Assembly: GCA_963281255.1 (NCBI GenBank)
Contig: OY725506.1
Coordinates: 2,275,001-2,339,000, forward strand
Direction of reading: 5' to 3'
DNA length: 64,000 nt
Origin: Aphrocallistes beatrix
Taxonomy: Eukaryota > Porifera > Hexactinellida > Sceptrulophora > Aphrocallistidae
Shown: positions 53,485-64,000 of the stretch, one piece after another
How positions within the stretch are numbered: position 1 is the stretch's first letter
Layout of the letters: each line of letters opens with the position of its first letter
Position numbers and translations under genes: made by a program
The notes under the pieces: model-generated
Told to the model about the DNA's origin: nothing
The model's input: only the letters and a program-made list of their open reading frames with translations
Databases searched by the model: none

Positions 53485-54549
53485 TGTTCAGATTTAATTG
53501 GACTCAACCCAAGGATATTGTCCAATTAAATCCGGTTTACATCGGGTTTAGCCCAGTCATCAGGATGACGTTTGCATCATGTTGTAGAGACATCCATATT
53601 GAACATTTTGATGAGAATCCAGTTACTAGATTTTCAATATAATATTGCAATAAATATCATCAGACAAATACAGGACCGATGTACACGAACTCTTAACTAT
53701 AGTTTCTAATCATCAGAGAGCTTTTTAGATGCTTCACATGACCATTTCCCCTCATATTAGCTTGTTCGCATGTAGATAATGTAAACATTGTGGTATTATA
53801 TTCGTCTCTCCATATAAAATCAAAGCATCAAGTACAATATTTGGAAATTAAATTTTTCTAGTGCTGCCATGTTCTGTTTCAAGTATTAGTACTTTATCAA
53901 AGGAGGCAAGCTTTACTGTCTCTAGAGCATCGCTCTTCAACTCTGCGAATCGCTCAAAGCATTGTCCATTAAACTCTTTACTATTAAACACAATGGAGAA
54001 TTTTACATTTTATGCTCCCCAGGTTAGCAACAACAACCCTAAAGTCTCCTGTTCAAAATGTATGTATTTCCTCCTCAAGAGTTGTAGGGTTCTCCATGCA
54101 ATAATCAATCAGATTTTATGCATTCTCTTTGGTGACTATTAAAAACGATAACCCATCATCAAAAATGACTAATCCCCGGGCCCTTCCCAATGATCCACTG
54201 TCTTCTTAAATGAGCAGTCCTATCTCGCCTCAACTGTTTTTATTCGTATTATCAAGTTGTTAATATCAAACTCTGCTTGACTACTTGAATTAGTTTACAA
54301 TTCGAGAACAGAACATAAATAATAGAAAAGATAATAAATCAAATAATATCCAAAGTCGAAAAGTGGAGAGAAGCTGCTTTAAAGCGGGCTAGAGTGAAAC
54401 AAATGTTAAATAAATAAATACATATTTACCAAGTTGGTAGAGTGTCTTGAGCATAATTAAAATGACTATGTAAAAGTTATACTAAATAGTTGGGGTTTAC
54501 AATAATTCTCAATCTCAAATTAATCCTTAGTCCTAGAAGTTTGAGGTTG
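53485..54549. other. Unassigned DNA; one unrecognised frame
   Basis: A 93-codon plus frame at 53861-54142 and scattered minus-strand frames show no family I know. Inferred intergenic or old TE. Confidence 0.35.
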
Positions 54550-54578
54550 ATACCAGGCTTTAAATGGAGTAGGCTATG
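54550..54578. mobile_element. P-type terminal repeat, isolated right end
   Basis: AGGCTTTAAATGGAGTAGGC then TATG is the inverse of the P-type end (CATAGCCTACTC.ATTTAAAG). No partner end was located. Confidence 0.5.
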
Positions 54579-54928
54579 ATTAAGCAGTTTTACTCAGAAC
54601 ATTGACATTAAGTATGCTAAAAATGTGGTCAATGGGAACTTTAACGATCGTAACACTACTGTTGATATGAATGAGTTTCTTAAAAAATTTGTTAATATCG
54701 CACTCTAAATATGAATAACTCTCAGTTTCAGCCAAACGTTCTATTACTTTTCAAGGTCATAATCCCTTATTAAATTGAATTTTGATCATATTTAACGTTG
54801 AAGGAGGTAGAATAATTATATCAAGAACATTGAATACGTTGTTTATAATATTGACTTCTTACAACATTATAATTAAGAATATTAATGAATTTAACTAAAT
54901 CAATACTAAAATGGGAGAATTGAATATC

Positions 54929-55546
54929 TCAGTTCATTGGCATATTCGTATCCTTTCCTTTGTAAACAGTTTTTCCGTGTGTAAAAGGGAGATATCTAAA
55001 CTTAATCATGTGCCTTATTTGTCGCTTCATTGTCAAAACAAATAGTAGAATGAAGTATATAACGAGAATAGGCCAAAACACAGGGATATTGAATATAGAG
55101 AAACATGTGCAAAAAAGAGCGATGAGTAAAGCTTTGGTAGAGGAAAGCCAGAAATTAAATTCTGGCAGACGGCGAACGAAAGGTCGGAATTCTTGATCAG
55201 AAGATAAGGGGAGCTGTGGACCTTCTGACTCACCCCAATCATCTTCTAGATCCCACTCGTCCATCGCAGGGTCTATTTTAGGAGAGAGGAAGAGTATAAA
55301 TAAATTGAGAATGTATATTGCCAGGGCGTACGTTACGATATGCCAGCCTTCTAGGAAATATATTCTGATTACGTATAGCAGAGATAAGGAAAGAAGCAGG
55401 GACCAACGGAAGTATCTTCGCTGTACAATGGAGTCTAGAAAGTGTTGATAGCGACGGTATACACGAGACCAACTGGAGTAGGCAGTGGAAGGCGGGTGAG
55501 ATACATCGTGTGGGAGTTCATTTACTCCCTCTAATGTCATATTCAT
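54929..55546 (-). CDS. RER1: RER1, Golgi-to-ER retrieval receptor
   Basis: RER1 is a small four-pass membrane protein of the early Golgi that returns escaped ER membrane proteins and unassembled subunits to the ER in COPI vesicles. The frame is intact: 205 residues from ATG 55546, close to the usual length (about 190-200). A cytosolic N-terminus leads to hydrophobic segments near residues 46-64, 68-88, 137-153 and 154-173. Family signatures visible: GWHIVTYALAIYILNLFI (67-84), FLSPKIDP (86-93), EFRPFVRRLPEFNFW (119-133), FNIPVFWPILVIYF (152-165) and MKRQIRHMIKFRYLPFTHGK (173-192). The open frame extends 8 codons upstream (to 55570), but those read through TTTTATTTTTAG, a likely 3' splice site ending at 55548, so ATG 55546 is preferred and a 5' UTR intron is inferred. 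The coding part is intronless. Confidence 0.95.
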   Translation of the reverse strand: MNMTLEGVNELPHDVSHPPSTAYSSWSRVYRRYQHFLDSIVQRRYFRWSLLLSLSLLYVIRIYFLEGWHIVTYALAIYILNLFILFLSPKIDPAMDEWDLEDDWGESEGPQLPLSSDQEFRPFVRRLPEFNFWLSSTKALLIALFCTCFSIFNIPVFWPILVIYFILLFVLTMKRQIRHMIKFRYLPFTHGKTVYKGKDTNMPMN

Positions 55547-55565
55547 GCTAAAAATAAAAGAAACA
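55547..55565 (-). promoter_or_regulatory. Probable 3' splice site just before the RER1 start codon
   Basis: TTTCTTTTATTTTTAG on the minus strand lies one base upstream of ATG. It would join an untranslated upstream exon to the single coding exon. It could also be a chance pyrimidine run. Confidence 0.5.
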
Positions 55566-55657
55566 GACAAAATATCTAATTAGAAGCAATAAGTGGGATG
55601 GTACAATTATAGAATCTTACACCCCCAAAATTTTAAGTCACCATAACATACATTTGT

Positions 55658-55985
55658 GCGTTAGGGTTGTCCTTTCCTATGGGCATTTTGTTTTTCGTCA
55701 AAAATTTACCAAAAGTCCATTTTAATCATTTTTAGATCCCTAAAGGGGTTCAAGACATTCTTTTCGATTTTTAGAATTTCAAAGCCAATATTTCGCCACT
55801 CAGAGCCACTTGTACCACCTGATGTCACCCAAAAAAAACACTTTTGAAGCGAAATGTCTCATATCTATAATAATAATCTGGCATGTTTGAAAGAAGTTAT
55901 AGATCTAGGATTCCGGCGGATACGATCGGATGTGGTTATTTTTGGGGGGCATAAATGACTAGTTTTTCACACTTGAAAGTGAAAA
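55658..55985 (+). repeat. Dispersed noncoding repeat, family D (left part)
   Basis: It matches 60029-60600 (CCTTTCCTATGGGCATTTTG, GCCACTTGTACCACCTG, TTGAAGCGAAATGTCTCATA, GATTCCGGCGGA). It lies upstream of RER1. Confidence 0.7.
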
Positions 55986-56612
55986 TTTTTGATTTCCAAA
56001 ATTTCCATCATAATTCACACTAATTCGCGAAACAAAATTTAAAACAGAAAATCGGCTTCGTTAGATCATAGCCTACTCTATATAAGGCCTACCATCTAAT
56101 GTACCAGGGATGCGGTAGAGGACGGGAAATTAAAATTCTAAGAATGTGTATTATAACCAATTAGGTCATTAATTAACAGCGCCATAGTCTTCCATTAGTT
56201 TTCCATTATTTCCTACTCTAATAAGAGTTAATATTTTATTTTGAACATTTTTAATGAATGACTAAGAACAACATGTATCATATTACATAATAGAAAGGTT
56301 AAAATGACAATAAAAAAGGTCTTCACAATACTTTTCTGCTTTCTTTCTCCTACTCGCTCGCTCTATACACACATGGTGTGAATAGTAAAATATGAATACG
56401 TCCGTTTCAATATTTCAAAATATGAGATTTGATTGGTCGAAACAGACATCACACGAACAGTCCAAAATGATGTTCCAAGGGTCTGTTTCTAGAAAAGAGG
56501 TCAACAAGTAATAATATCTACAAAATTGAATTAAATGATTAATAATTTCAAAAGTCGGATAACAATAGGGTGCGTCGGTTGGGGTCAATTACATTTGTTC
56601 AATTATAATTAC

Positions 56613-57692
56613 CATAGCCTACTGTATATAAGGCCTCACAGTAACTTGCGGATTTGAGACTAGGGATGCGGAGGAAGACCGTTGAACTAATACATGAGTT
56701 GCCTTAAATCATTTACAAAGCACAATAGAGCTTAAGAATGTATTATCAGCATATATAAATATGGTGTCAAAGTACCCATATCCATTGTTAAAAATTTGAT
56801 TAGTCACCATATGGTTGCGCAATAGGTTATATTTGTGACAAATTTGGTGATTTTCAGAGGCCGTTTGGGGCACTTCTAACTGTTTATATCGTAAAATTTT
56901 TCGAATAGAACTGAGATGTAAATGGGTTAATACGAAAAATTTGGAATTTTTTTATGGAATGTTGGTACATTCCAGTGTTGCTATGGAAACGTGTTTTGGT
57001 CAGTTGGCGTTATATCTTGAAAACTGCAATGGCTACACATTCAAATGTAATTCTATTTGATAGCGAATATACTACTTCCTATTAAGTGATAATATAATTT
57101 CGACGTCTAAATTCAATGGTTTACGAGATATTCGAAAATTTATCAAATGTGACCAATATGGTACATTGTCGAATATCTCGTCAACCATTGAATTTAGACG
57201 TCGAAATTATATTATCACTTAATAGGAAGTAGTATATTCGCTATCAAATGGAATTACATTCGAATGTGTAGCCATTGCAGTTTTCAAGATATAACGCCAA
57301 CTGACCAAAACACGTTTCCACAGCAACACTGGAATGTACCAACATTCCATGAAAAAATTCCAAATTTTTCGTATTAACCCATTCACATCTCAGTTCTATG
57401 CGAAAAATTTTACAATAAAAACACTTAGAAGTGCCCCTAAACGGCCTCTGAAAATCACCAAATTTGTCACAAATATAACCTATTGCGCAACCACATGGTG
57501 ACTAATCAAATTTTTAACAACGGATATGGGTACTTTGACACCATATTTATATATGCTGATAATACATTCCTAAACTCTATTGTGCTTTGTAAATGATTTA
57601 AGGCAACTCATGTATTAGTTCAACGGTCTTCCTCCGCATCCCTAGTCCCAAATCCGCAAGTTACTGTGAGGCCTTATATACAGTAGGCTATG
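56613..57692. mobile_element. P-type palindromic MITE, 1080 bp, best-preserved copy
   Basis: The ends are CATAGCCTACTGTATATAAG and perfect inverse. The flanks TAATTAC (56606-56612 and 57693-57699) are identical. The two halves mirror each other across 57150 with few differences, including TTCGACGTCTAAATTCAATGG. The high arm identity suggests recent mobility or gene conversion between arms. Confidence 0.93.
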
Positions 57693-57872
57693 TAATTACG
57701 AATCAATTTCAAGGCAAGTAACATTTTCAATTACAATTACACTTCAATTACAGTGTAATTGTAATTAATTAATAATTACACAATTATAATTGTAATTGAC
57801 CTCAACCCTGAACTGTGATGCAAATATTTTTGCACCAGGGTCTTTGCTGTATTGATACAAATGCATTTATAC

Positions 57873-58093
57873 CAGGGTTGCCATGGGAATGAAATTCCAA
57901 TTCCCATCCCATTCCCATATAATTCTTGTGGGAATCCCATAGGAATCCTGTGGGAATCCCCATGGAGATACCTACAGCAATCCTATGGGAATCCACATAG
58001 GACCCTGTGGGAATCTCCTTAGGACCCTGTGTGAATCCCCATACGAATCCTATGGAAATCCCCATGGGGATTCCCATTCCCACGGCAACCCTG
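57873..58093. mobile_element. hAT-type MITE whose body is a minisatellite
   Basis: The ends CAGGGTTGCCATGGGAATG and inverse of CAGGGTTGCCGTGGGAATG are flanked by ATTTATAC (57865-57872) and ATTTAGAC (58094-58101), 7 of 8 alike. The interior is almost only GGGAATCCCATAGGAATCCT-like units of about 15-30 bp. Confidence 0.85.
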
Positions 58094-58695
58094 ATTTAGA
58101 CCGAAGAACTTCCTTAGATATAATTTCCATGACTTATGAAGAATATTGTTTAGATAGCGCCGGCCATGATCATAATAAACTATTACTAGATAATCTTCTG
58201 AATTTAAACTGAACTAAAATGTTTCGCTTATTTATTGAAAGCTGTGAGATACAATTAACTTTTACTTTGCAGATTAAATCTCTCGTAGAACAATTTTCAA
58301 TAATACAAATTATTCCTTGTTGCTTTGACGCACCCTCTACATATGCAGATAAAAATGACTATTTCAAGATAAACGAGAAAACATCATAGACGCCGAAGGT
58401 CGGGGAGCTCCCCCCTGTGTTTCCTGAAATAAATGCTTCATTGAAATATATATATATATATATAATTATCAGTATTGATATTGCTATGACCAAGCGACCT
58501 ACATGTGAAATATAACCCAGTATTTTTCCCACAAATTTTAAACAATTATTTTCAAGGTATCACCCCCTTGGGGATAGGACCCATTCGCTGTCTTTGACAT
58601 CCTCCGAGATGTTTTTAAGATTTGCCAGAATATAATAATTCGGATACAATTGTCAGATGGAACAAATACAATTTGCTAGTATTAATTGAAAGCAA

Positions 58696-58937
58696 ATATA
58701 CTTACCTTTTAGATCTTGCAAATTCCTGACAAGTTCTCTTCTTTTCTCTTTCTCCTCAATCTCATATTTCAAGCTAGGAGTCTCCTTTGTTAAGCAATAT
58801 TCTTCCTTTTACTCCAGAGAACGGAGTCCATTTATTTTAGATATCGAGAGCAATTAAGAGGATACCATGAAAGGCAATATGGTTTAGCTCCAGTCCCCAC
58901 TTTTGGTTTTGTATGTATCCCCTTCAATAGGATACTT
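58696..58937 (-). pseudogene. P transposase first-exon remnant with intact donor-like site
   Basis: The minus-strand text GTGGGGACTGGAGC...AAACCATATTGCC parallels the KLKDGAITCFLPGCPSYY segment at 38302, and the end reads EEKEKRRELV then RNLQDLKGK, like SEEKEKYKISNLQDLKDK. Here the DNA after CTAAAAG is GTAAGTAT, a donor match; the other copy has ATAAGT. Several stops. The THAP ligands themselves are not readable. Confidence 0.6.
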
Positions 58938-59224
58938 TGGATGGAGAACGGGAATCGAAACGTCGGTCAAATGTCTCTTCTGAGTTCTTGCATCTTAAAA
59001 TGGAAAGTGATCTGCTGCTGAGACGGATTATGGAGGCTAGGTTAAATATTTGTGACAGAGAATATGGGGAAACAACTTCACATAATGTATTCTCATTGAT
59101 TAAGCTAGTGATAAAATCATCATTAAAAGTTGTGGTTCATTATAATAATCGTCCTCTAGTGCATCCCTAGTCCAGATTTTCCAAGTAGATGGCAGGCCTT
59201 ATATACAGTAGGCTATGGTTAGAT

Positions 59225-59844
59225 ATATAATTTATCACCTATTACATGTTTTTGGAAAGTTTTAACCCTATGTCTCAAACCTTCTCTTGTAGAAAATATT
59301 TTTTAGCTATCCATTGTTGGCATCATATGATATTCGAGAAAACGGATGACATATCAAAAAATATTTCCTGGTTGAAAAAATGTTAAGAACATTGTAAATG
59401 AGCAGGGATTCCAGAACTGGCAAAAAAAAAGTTGTGTGGATTTTTTTTTTGCCAACCGTTTACTTACTACTTTATTTTTCCTCCATTTAGATTTAGTTTT
59501 ACTCACTCAATACTTTTCTTTTACTTGCTTTTTAACCGGCATTTAGTTGGCATGAGAAGAATATATTATTGATTGTGCAGTATAAGACAGAAACGAGGAC
59601 CGCATCGAGCGATTTGCAAAAATATTTGAGCATTTCAGAATCAGAATTTTCTTAATTTAACCATGTCCATTTCATCAGGGTGCCTGGGAAATTTACTTGC
59701 TCCCTTTTTTTTGCTCGCCATCCAGAATATTTACTTACGACCTTTTATTTTCCTCCAAAAAATAAAAAGGCAGTAAGTAGCAAGTAAATCCCTCTAAATG
59801 AGCAATTAAGGATAAACAAAAGCATTCATGGGCATTAATACCGA
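59225..59844. other. AT-rich DNA without recognised genes
   Basis: Inverted short motifs such as TTTACTTACTACTTTATTTT (59459-59478) and AAAATAAAAAGGCAGTAAGT (59758-59777) suggest an old foldback of about 320 bp. No ends were defined. Confidence 0.4.
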
Positions 59845-60028
59845 TGAATTATATATATTCCAAACAAATTTTATTTCCAGAGATAGGGAGGTATCTGTTT
59901 TTGGACCATAAATGGGAGAGTTTTGCCCGAATCTGGGAAGTAAAAGGCCAGAACTTCCAAAATAATCATGAAAAGTGTTTCAATTTTTTTGTACACATTA
60001 TTTACGACAATTGCGTTGATTGTTTAGC
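59845..60028 (-). repeat. Family G repeat piece
   Basis: It is the inverse of 63270-63380 (GTTTTTGGACCATAAATGGG, AACTTCCAAAATAATCATG). Confidence 0.55.
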
Positions 60029-61190
60029 TTAAGGTTGGCCTTTCCTATGGGCATTTTGTTTTTTATCTAACATTTGCCAAAAGTTCTGTTTAATCATTTT
60101 TAGATCCCTGAAGGGGTTCTAAACATTAATTTCGATTTTTAGAATTTCAAGGCTAATATTTTGCCACTTAGCGCCACTTGTACCACCTGGTGTCGCCGCC
60201 CAAAAAAGTATTTTTGAAGCAAATGTCTCATATCCATTACTTCTTTGAACCATGTTAGATCATCATTTTAATGCTAAATTCGTGCTCAGCACTAAATTTC
60301 CAGCAATTTGATATATATATTGGACACATTTGGAGAAAACTTTAGGCTGTGGATTCCTAGCAACGGCCAGGAATGTGAAAAAATTCCTGCCCGTTGCTAA
60401 GCACGGACAACCAAAAGATTCTCCAAATATGGTCAAAATATATATCAAATTGCTGGAAATTCAATGCGGGACACGAATTCTGCATTCAAATGATGATCTG
60501 ACATGGTTGGAAGTGATTGATCTGGGATTCCGGCGGAAACTATCGAATGTGGTTATTTTTGGGTGGCCACATCAATGATTAGTTTTTCTCTCTTTTGATG
60601 ATGAAAATTTTTGATATACCATATTTTGAAGTTAAGTAATGCTATAAGTTGTCGAATAGGGATATTTGCATGTTATTTATTATTCTAAAGCAGTTAAAAT
60701 TAATGGAAATTGAGGGAAATATTTAAATATTTTCTAAATCCTATTTTCAGAGACTTTTTTTTCAGCAATTATAAAGGTGATAACTTTTTGTAAATTCACC
60801 ATAGCGGCGAGAACTCAACGGTTTTGATAGATCTCGAAGAGCAGAACATAATGAACAGACAGATTTTGATATTAGGAATAAAAAGAGAAATAAGAAAAAA
60901 TAGTGTCAAAATTACTAAAAATATAATTCCTCGGGTGTTTTGGTGTGAATTTTTAACAATTTTCAAAATTTCAAATATCTGTCTGTTCATTAATTAGATC
61001 ATCGATTTATGAAAGAATTTGGAAAGTTTCTAAAGGATTGTAAGCATATTGTGTCCTATTTCTTCCTTGTAAATTCACCTTTTTTTTAAAAAAAATCTAC
61101 ATCTGTTGAATTAGTTCAATTATTAATGCAGTTTTGCAGATAACTCTGCGATACAAATCTGCACTGAAAAATTAAATGAATCGGTTGAAA
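60029..61190 (+). repeat. Family D repeat, left end present
   Basis: It starts TTAAGGTTGGCCTTTCCTAT and matches 40690-41560 from 60170 on. The right end is lost near 61195. Inner palindromic blocks (GCAACGGCCAGGAAT / ATTCCTGCCCGTTGC) recur in both copies. It is not coding. Confidence 0.7.
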
Positions 61191-61360
61191 AAGCATACAT
61201 ACCAACCCCTCTGCAAAATTTCCCTGGATTTGGGAGTAAAATCTCTGGAATAGACAGGTTAAATTTCGAATTTCGCGATATCTAGGAATTTCCTGGATTT
61301 TAAATAAAGGCCTTAAAAATTTCGAAAATGACAAGTAAATTATTTATAGAAAGGTGCATC

Positions 61361-61902
61361 CATAGCCTACGATATATAAGGCCTAAGAGTAACTTAACCA
61401 GGGATGCGGTAGAAGATGGATGAAGAAATACATGAGCTGCCTTAAATCATTAACAAAGCACAATAGAGCTTAGGAATGTATTACTAGCATATATAAATAT
61501 GGTGTCAAAGCACCCATATCCGTTGTTAAAATTTAGATTAGCCATCAAATGATTGCGCAACAGTTTATATTTGGGTCAAATTTAGTAATTTTCAGAGGCC
61601 GTTTAAGGGTACTTCTAAGTGTTTTTATTATAAGGTTTTTCGCATGGAACTGAGAAATGAATGTGTTAATACGAAAAATTTGGAATTTTTTCATGGAATG
61701 TTCTTACATTCCAGTGTTGCTATGGAACCGTGTTTTGGTCAGTTGGGGCTATATCTTGAAAACAGCGATAGCTTGACATTCAAATATAATCCCAATGATC
61801 GAAAATAGGCTACTTCCTATTTAGCTATAATACAATTTATGTGTCTAAATTCAATGGTTTACGAGATATTCGACAAATTACCAAATGTGACCAATATGAT
61901 AT
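61361..61902. mobile_element. P-type palindromic MITE, left half
   Basis: The left end is CATAGCCTACGATATATAAG. It follows 56613-57692 up to the centre and then switches abruptly at GACCAATATG to Helitron B sequence. Confidence 0.8.
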
Positions 61903-62473
61903 TCGAAATCTACACCCCTGAAAACCCCATGGCAACCGTTTAAAGCAAGTTTCTAGCATATTTTTGAGATTTGTTTACTTTATGTATATATTGTAAACAA
62001 ATGTAAACAAAAAATTTATCATATAGATCTGAAAATATGATATTCGAAATCTACTCTCCTAAAAACCCCATGTCACAGCTAGTCGAAGCTAGTCTCTAGC
62101 ATTATTTTCAAAATTCATCAAATGGTGTGAAAATATGTATATAAAGGTGTGAAAATATGCACATAATTTTTTTAATTGCCATACATTATAATACATTTTA
62201 GATATCAAACATAAGTTGTGGTTTTGAACTATTAATAACAATGACGATCTATTGTAGTGTCATAATTGTACAATGATTTCTTTTGTGATAGTGTAGTCAT
62301 TTATTTTGTATAGAAAAGGTGTGAAAAATTGTTTTCCATTTTTTTGCAGGTGTGAAAATTTCGCTTAGATCTTTGAACTTAATCGTAGTCATAACATTTG
62401 ACACCTACATCCCAATTCTTCAATCAAATCGGACAAACACACAAAAAAATTCCTAGCATTTTAATATATAAGA
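61903..62473 (-). mobile_element. Helitron family B, 3'-truncated
   Basis: The 5' end TCTTATATATTAAAATGC runs from 62473 leftward. The blocks CACACCTTTTCTATACAAAA (uninterrupted) and ATATGATATTCGAAATCTAC (twice) are present. No 3' hairpins. Confidence 0.75.
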
Positions 62474-62484
62474 TACACTGCCTT

Positions 62485-64000
62485 AAGGACACCGCCCTCG
62501 AAAAACATCACAAAACATTTAAAAAAATTGTGGAATTTTTTATTGTCAATTCCATCGGATTATTGAGTAGTCTACCATCTAATCGTACTTGTTGGACGGT
62601 ATTTATTTTGATATTCTAGAACTGGGCACCTAAAGCTCAGGCGTACTAAAAATCGGAAAGTTATTCGTGATTTTGCGGCGCATTCATCAATTATTTTCTA
62701 ACTTATCTGATATTTTTTCAATTATACGAACCTCAAAATGGTTTGGCCCCTTTAAATATTATAAAACAGATGAATTTAGAAAAAGAGGCACCTGAAATCC
62801 AATCAAAAATATCTTTATGAGGGACTTCATTTCTAAAATGCTCGGGAAATGGCCGTTGTGATATTAGCTATTGTGTATAGAAAAAAATTCTGAACATTTT
62901 AAAAAAAAGTTTGTTCAGATCGGACCATTAGTTCGTAAGTTATAGTATATTGTAGGTAAAGTTCGGACATCAAACCACTCTATGGCCCCCAAAGTGCTCG
63001 ATGTCAATGGTAAAAACTATTGAAGATATATAATCTATAATAATCTTAAATGAAAGGATATATATGATAATATATAGGTTCCTCAAACATCTCTTTGTCA
63101 AAAAGTAAATATTTCTTGACTAATCATCGTTTTTGTTGTAATACAAATTCTATGGAGAACTTTGAATATATTAGAAAATGGTGAATCTTGTCATGAAATA
63201 AGTTCCCAAAAGTAGCTATTATACTCAAAAAACTATGCAGTAGTCACTAGCAATGTATACAGAAACTTTGAAGCACCCAACATGATTATTTTGGAAGTTC
63301 AAAGCATTTATCTCCAAATTTCGGTCAAAGCCCCCCCATTTATGGTCCAAAAACAGATTCCTCCATATCTCGGGAAATATACACCAAAATTCTTAGCTCT
63401 CAATTCCTAATATACTTTTCAAGACGGTATATATCTGATTCTTAAATAATAAATGTACTACATGGAATGGAATGCTAAGTTTCAAATTTTTATCACGTGA
63501 TGACGTAGCATTTTTCGAAAATCCTAACTTGAAAACTAAAAGTCGTAGACTCTCGCTCTAACTTCCCAATATACTTTTTGGTAGCTCTTTATTCATTCTA
63601 AACCGATGAATTATACATTGTACTGCTAGGAATATGATTTACATTCCCTAATTGGTTCAAAATATTCGGGGTTAGGGGCCTCAAGGTAATTTGTGAATTT
63701 TCAGTATAATTTTGCTATTTTCACCAAAATCTGTTGGAATACATCTAATTAATTAGTATACACGCGATTAAATGTCCATGGATGCTTTTATTTTTCGTTA
63801 ATAGCTCATTTTACATCGTTCTTACCATCAAAACTTCAAATCCCTATATCTCGGGACTTTAAAATTCCAAAATTGACCGTCTTTCAAAAATTTTAAATCA
63901 AAATTGCTTTGAGATAGAGGTTTGAAAATTTCAGTTGTTCCATATCATTAGGCGATGAGCGTAGGACCACTCAATTTTTGATATTTTATAAATTTGTGAT
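62485..64000 (+). repeat. Family G noncoding repeat, continuing past the window edge
   Basis: It starts near ACACTGCCTTAAGGACACC. Sub-blocks recur inverted at 41567-41935, 34970-35295 and 59845-60028. The body consists of short phrases such as ATATCTCGGGA repeated at 63369, 63851 and in relatives. No ORF above about 75 codons; function and class unknown. Confidence 0.55.

Larger units (their letters stand above)
56067..59217 (-). mobile_element. P element, decayed, with nested MITEs
   Basis: Terminal repeats CATAGCCTACTCTATATAAG and the inverse of CATAGCCTACTGTATATAAG. Perfect 7-bp flanks GTTAGAT (56060-56066 and 59218-59224). It contains the palindromic MITE 56613-57692 and the hAT MITE 57873-58093; without them it is about 1.85 kb. 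A transposase first-exon remnant lies near its right end, the same position and strand as in the copy at 36400-38581. Confidence 0.85.

Noticed and set aside
53861-54142. 93-codon plus ORF as a gene
   Set aside because: No motif, AT-rich neighbourhood, no splice or start context.
57802-58083. 93-codon Gly/Met/Pro-rich minus ORF
   Set aside because: Translation of the minisatellite body of a hAT MITE.
58937-59170. 77-codon plus ORF
   Set aside because: Antisense to the 5' region of the decayed P transposase; no motif.
1-64000. A prokaryotic-style defence or secretion system
   Set aside because: No operon, no Shine-Dalgarno pattern, no matching domains; all evidence is for animal nuclear DNA.

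Overview
The window is AT-rich, TE-saturated DNA from a multicellular animal, most likely an invertebrate. I cannot name the species. The evidence is an animal-type RER1 gene, an L2/CR1-type LINE, THAP-domain P elements, ZBED/SCAND3-type hAT pieces, a mariner relic, FLYWCH/MULE transposons and candidate GT-AG introns. Nothing prokaryotic was seen: there are no operons, no rRNA operon and no CRISPR array.

Only one intact, clearly recognisable host gene is visible: RER1 (minus strand, 54929-55546), with an uninterrupted coding region. A second possible host gene is a pair of phase-compatible exons at 13316-13507 and 13577-13773, product unknown. Everything else recognisable is mobile or derived from mobile DNA, and most coding remnants carry stops or frameshifts.

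Layout. 1-5050: a P-type palindromic MITE (117-1181), pogo-like MITEs and an inverted-repeat locus coding a PIN-like/CXC protein (3066-4855). 5335-8663: a nearly full RT-bearing LINE with a MITE in its 3' part. 8664-14425: small hAT and mariner-type MITEs, two tandem Helitrons, the candidate spliced gene and a 42-bp minisatellite. 14850-23033: Ty3/gypsy pol remnants, LTR-like sequence in inverted orientation, MITEs, and a hAT transposase lying head-to-head with an integrase. 23060-24777 and 29781-36400: Helitron clusters of two families (A and B) nested in each other. 27195-28965: a 1.8-kb palindrome. 36400-38581: a coding P element. 39128-41935: MITEs, a mariner relic and noncoding repeats. 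42731-45507: a MULE split by a P-type palindrome. 46338-53476: Helitrons, a second palindrome family, and MULE and hAT deletion derivatives. 56067-59217: a second P element. 59845-64000: dispersed noncoding repeats.

How the parts relate. Nesting allows dating and end-mapping. Helitron copies interrupt Helitron-B, a palindrome arm and a mariner-type MITE. A P element interrupts the very 5' end of a Helitron, and a P-type palindrome splits a MULE gene. Because the host repeats are palindromic or multicopy, they supply the empty site and define Helitron ends (TC...CTTG or CTAG, between A and T) without any outside data. The P-type elements give 7-bp target duplications at four loci, with a degenerate duplication at a fifth. 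Coordinates of repeat ends given to the base are those where a target duplication or empty site was read; other ends are approximate.
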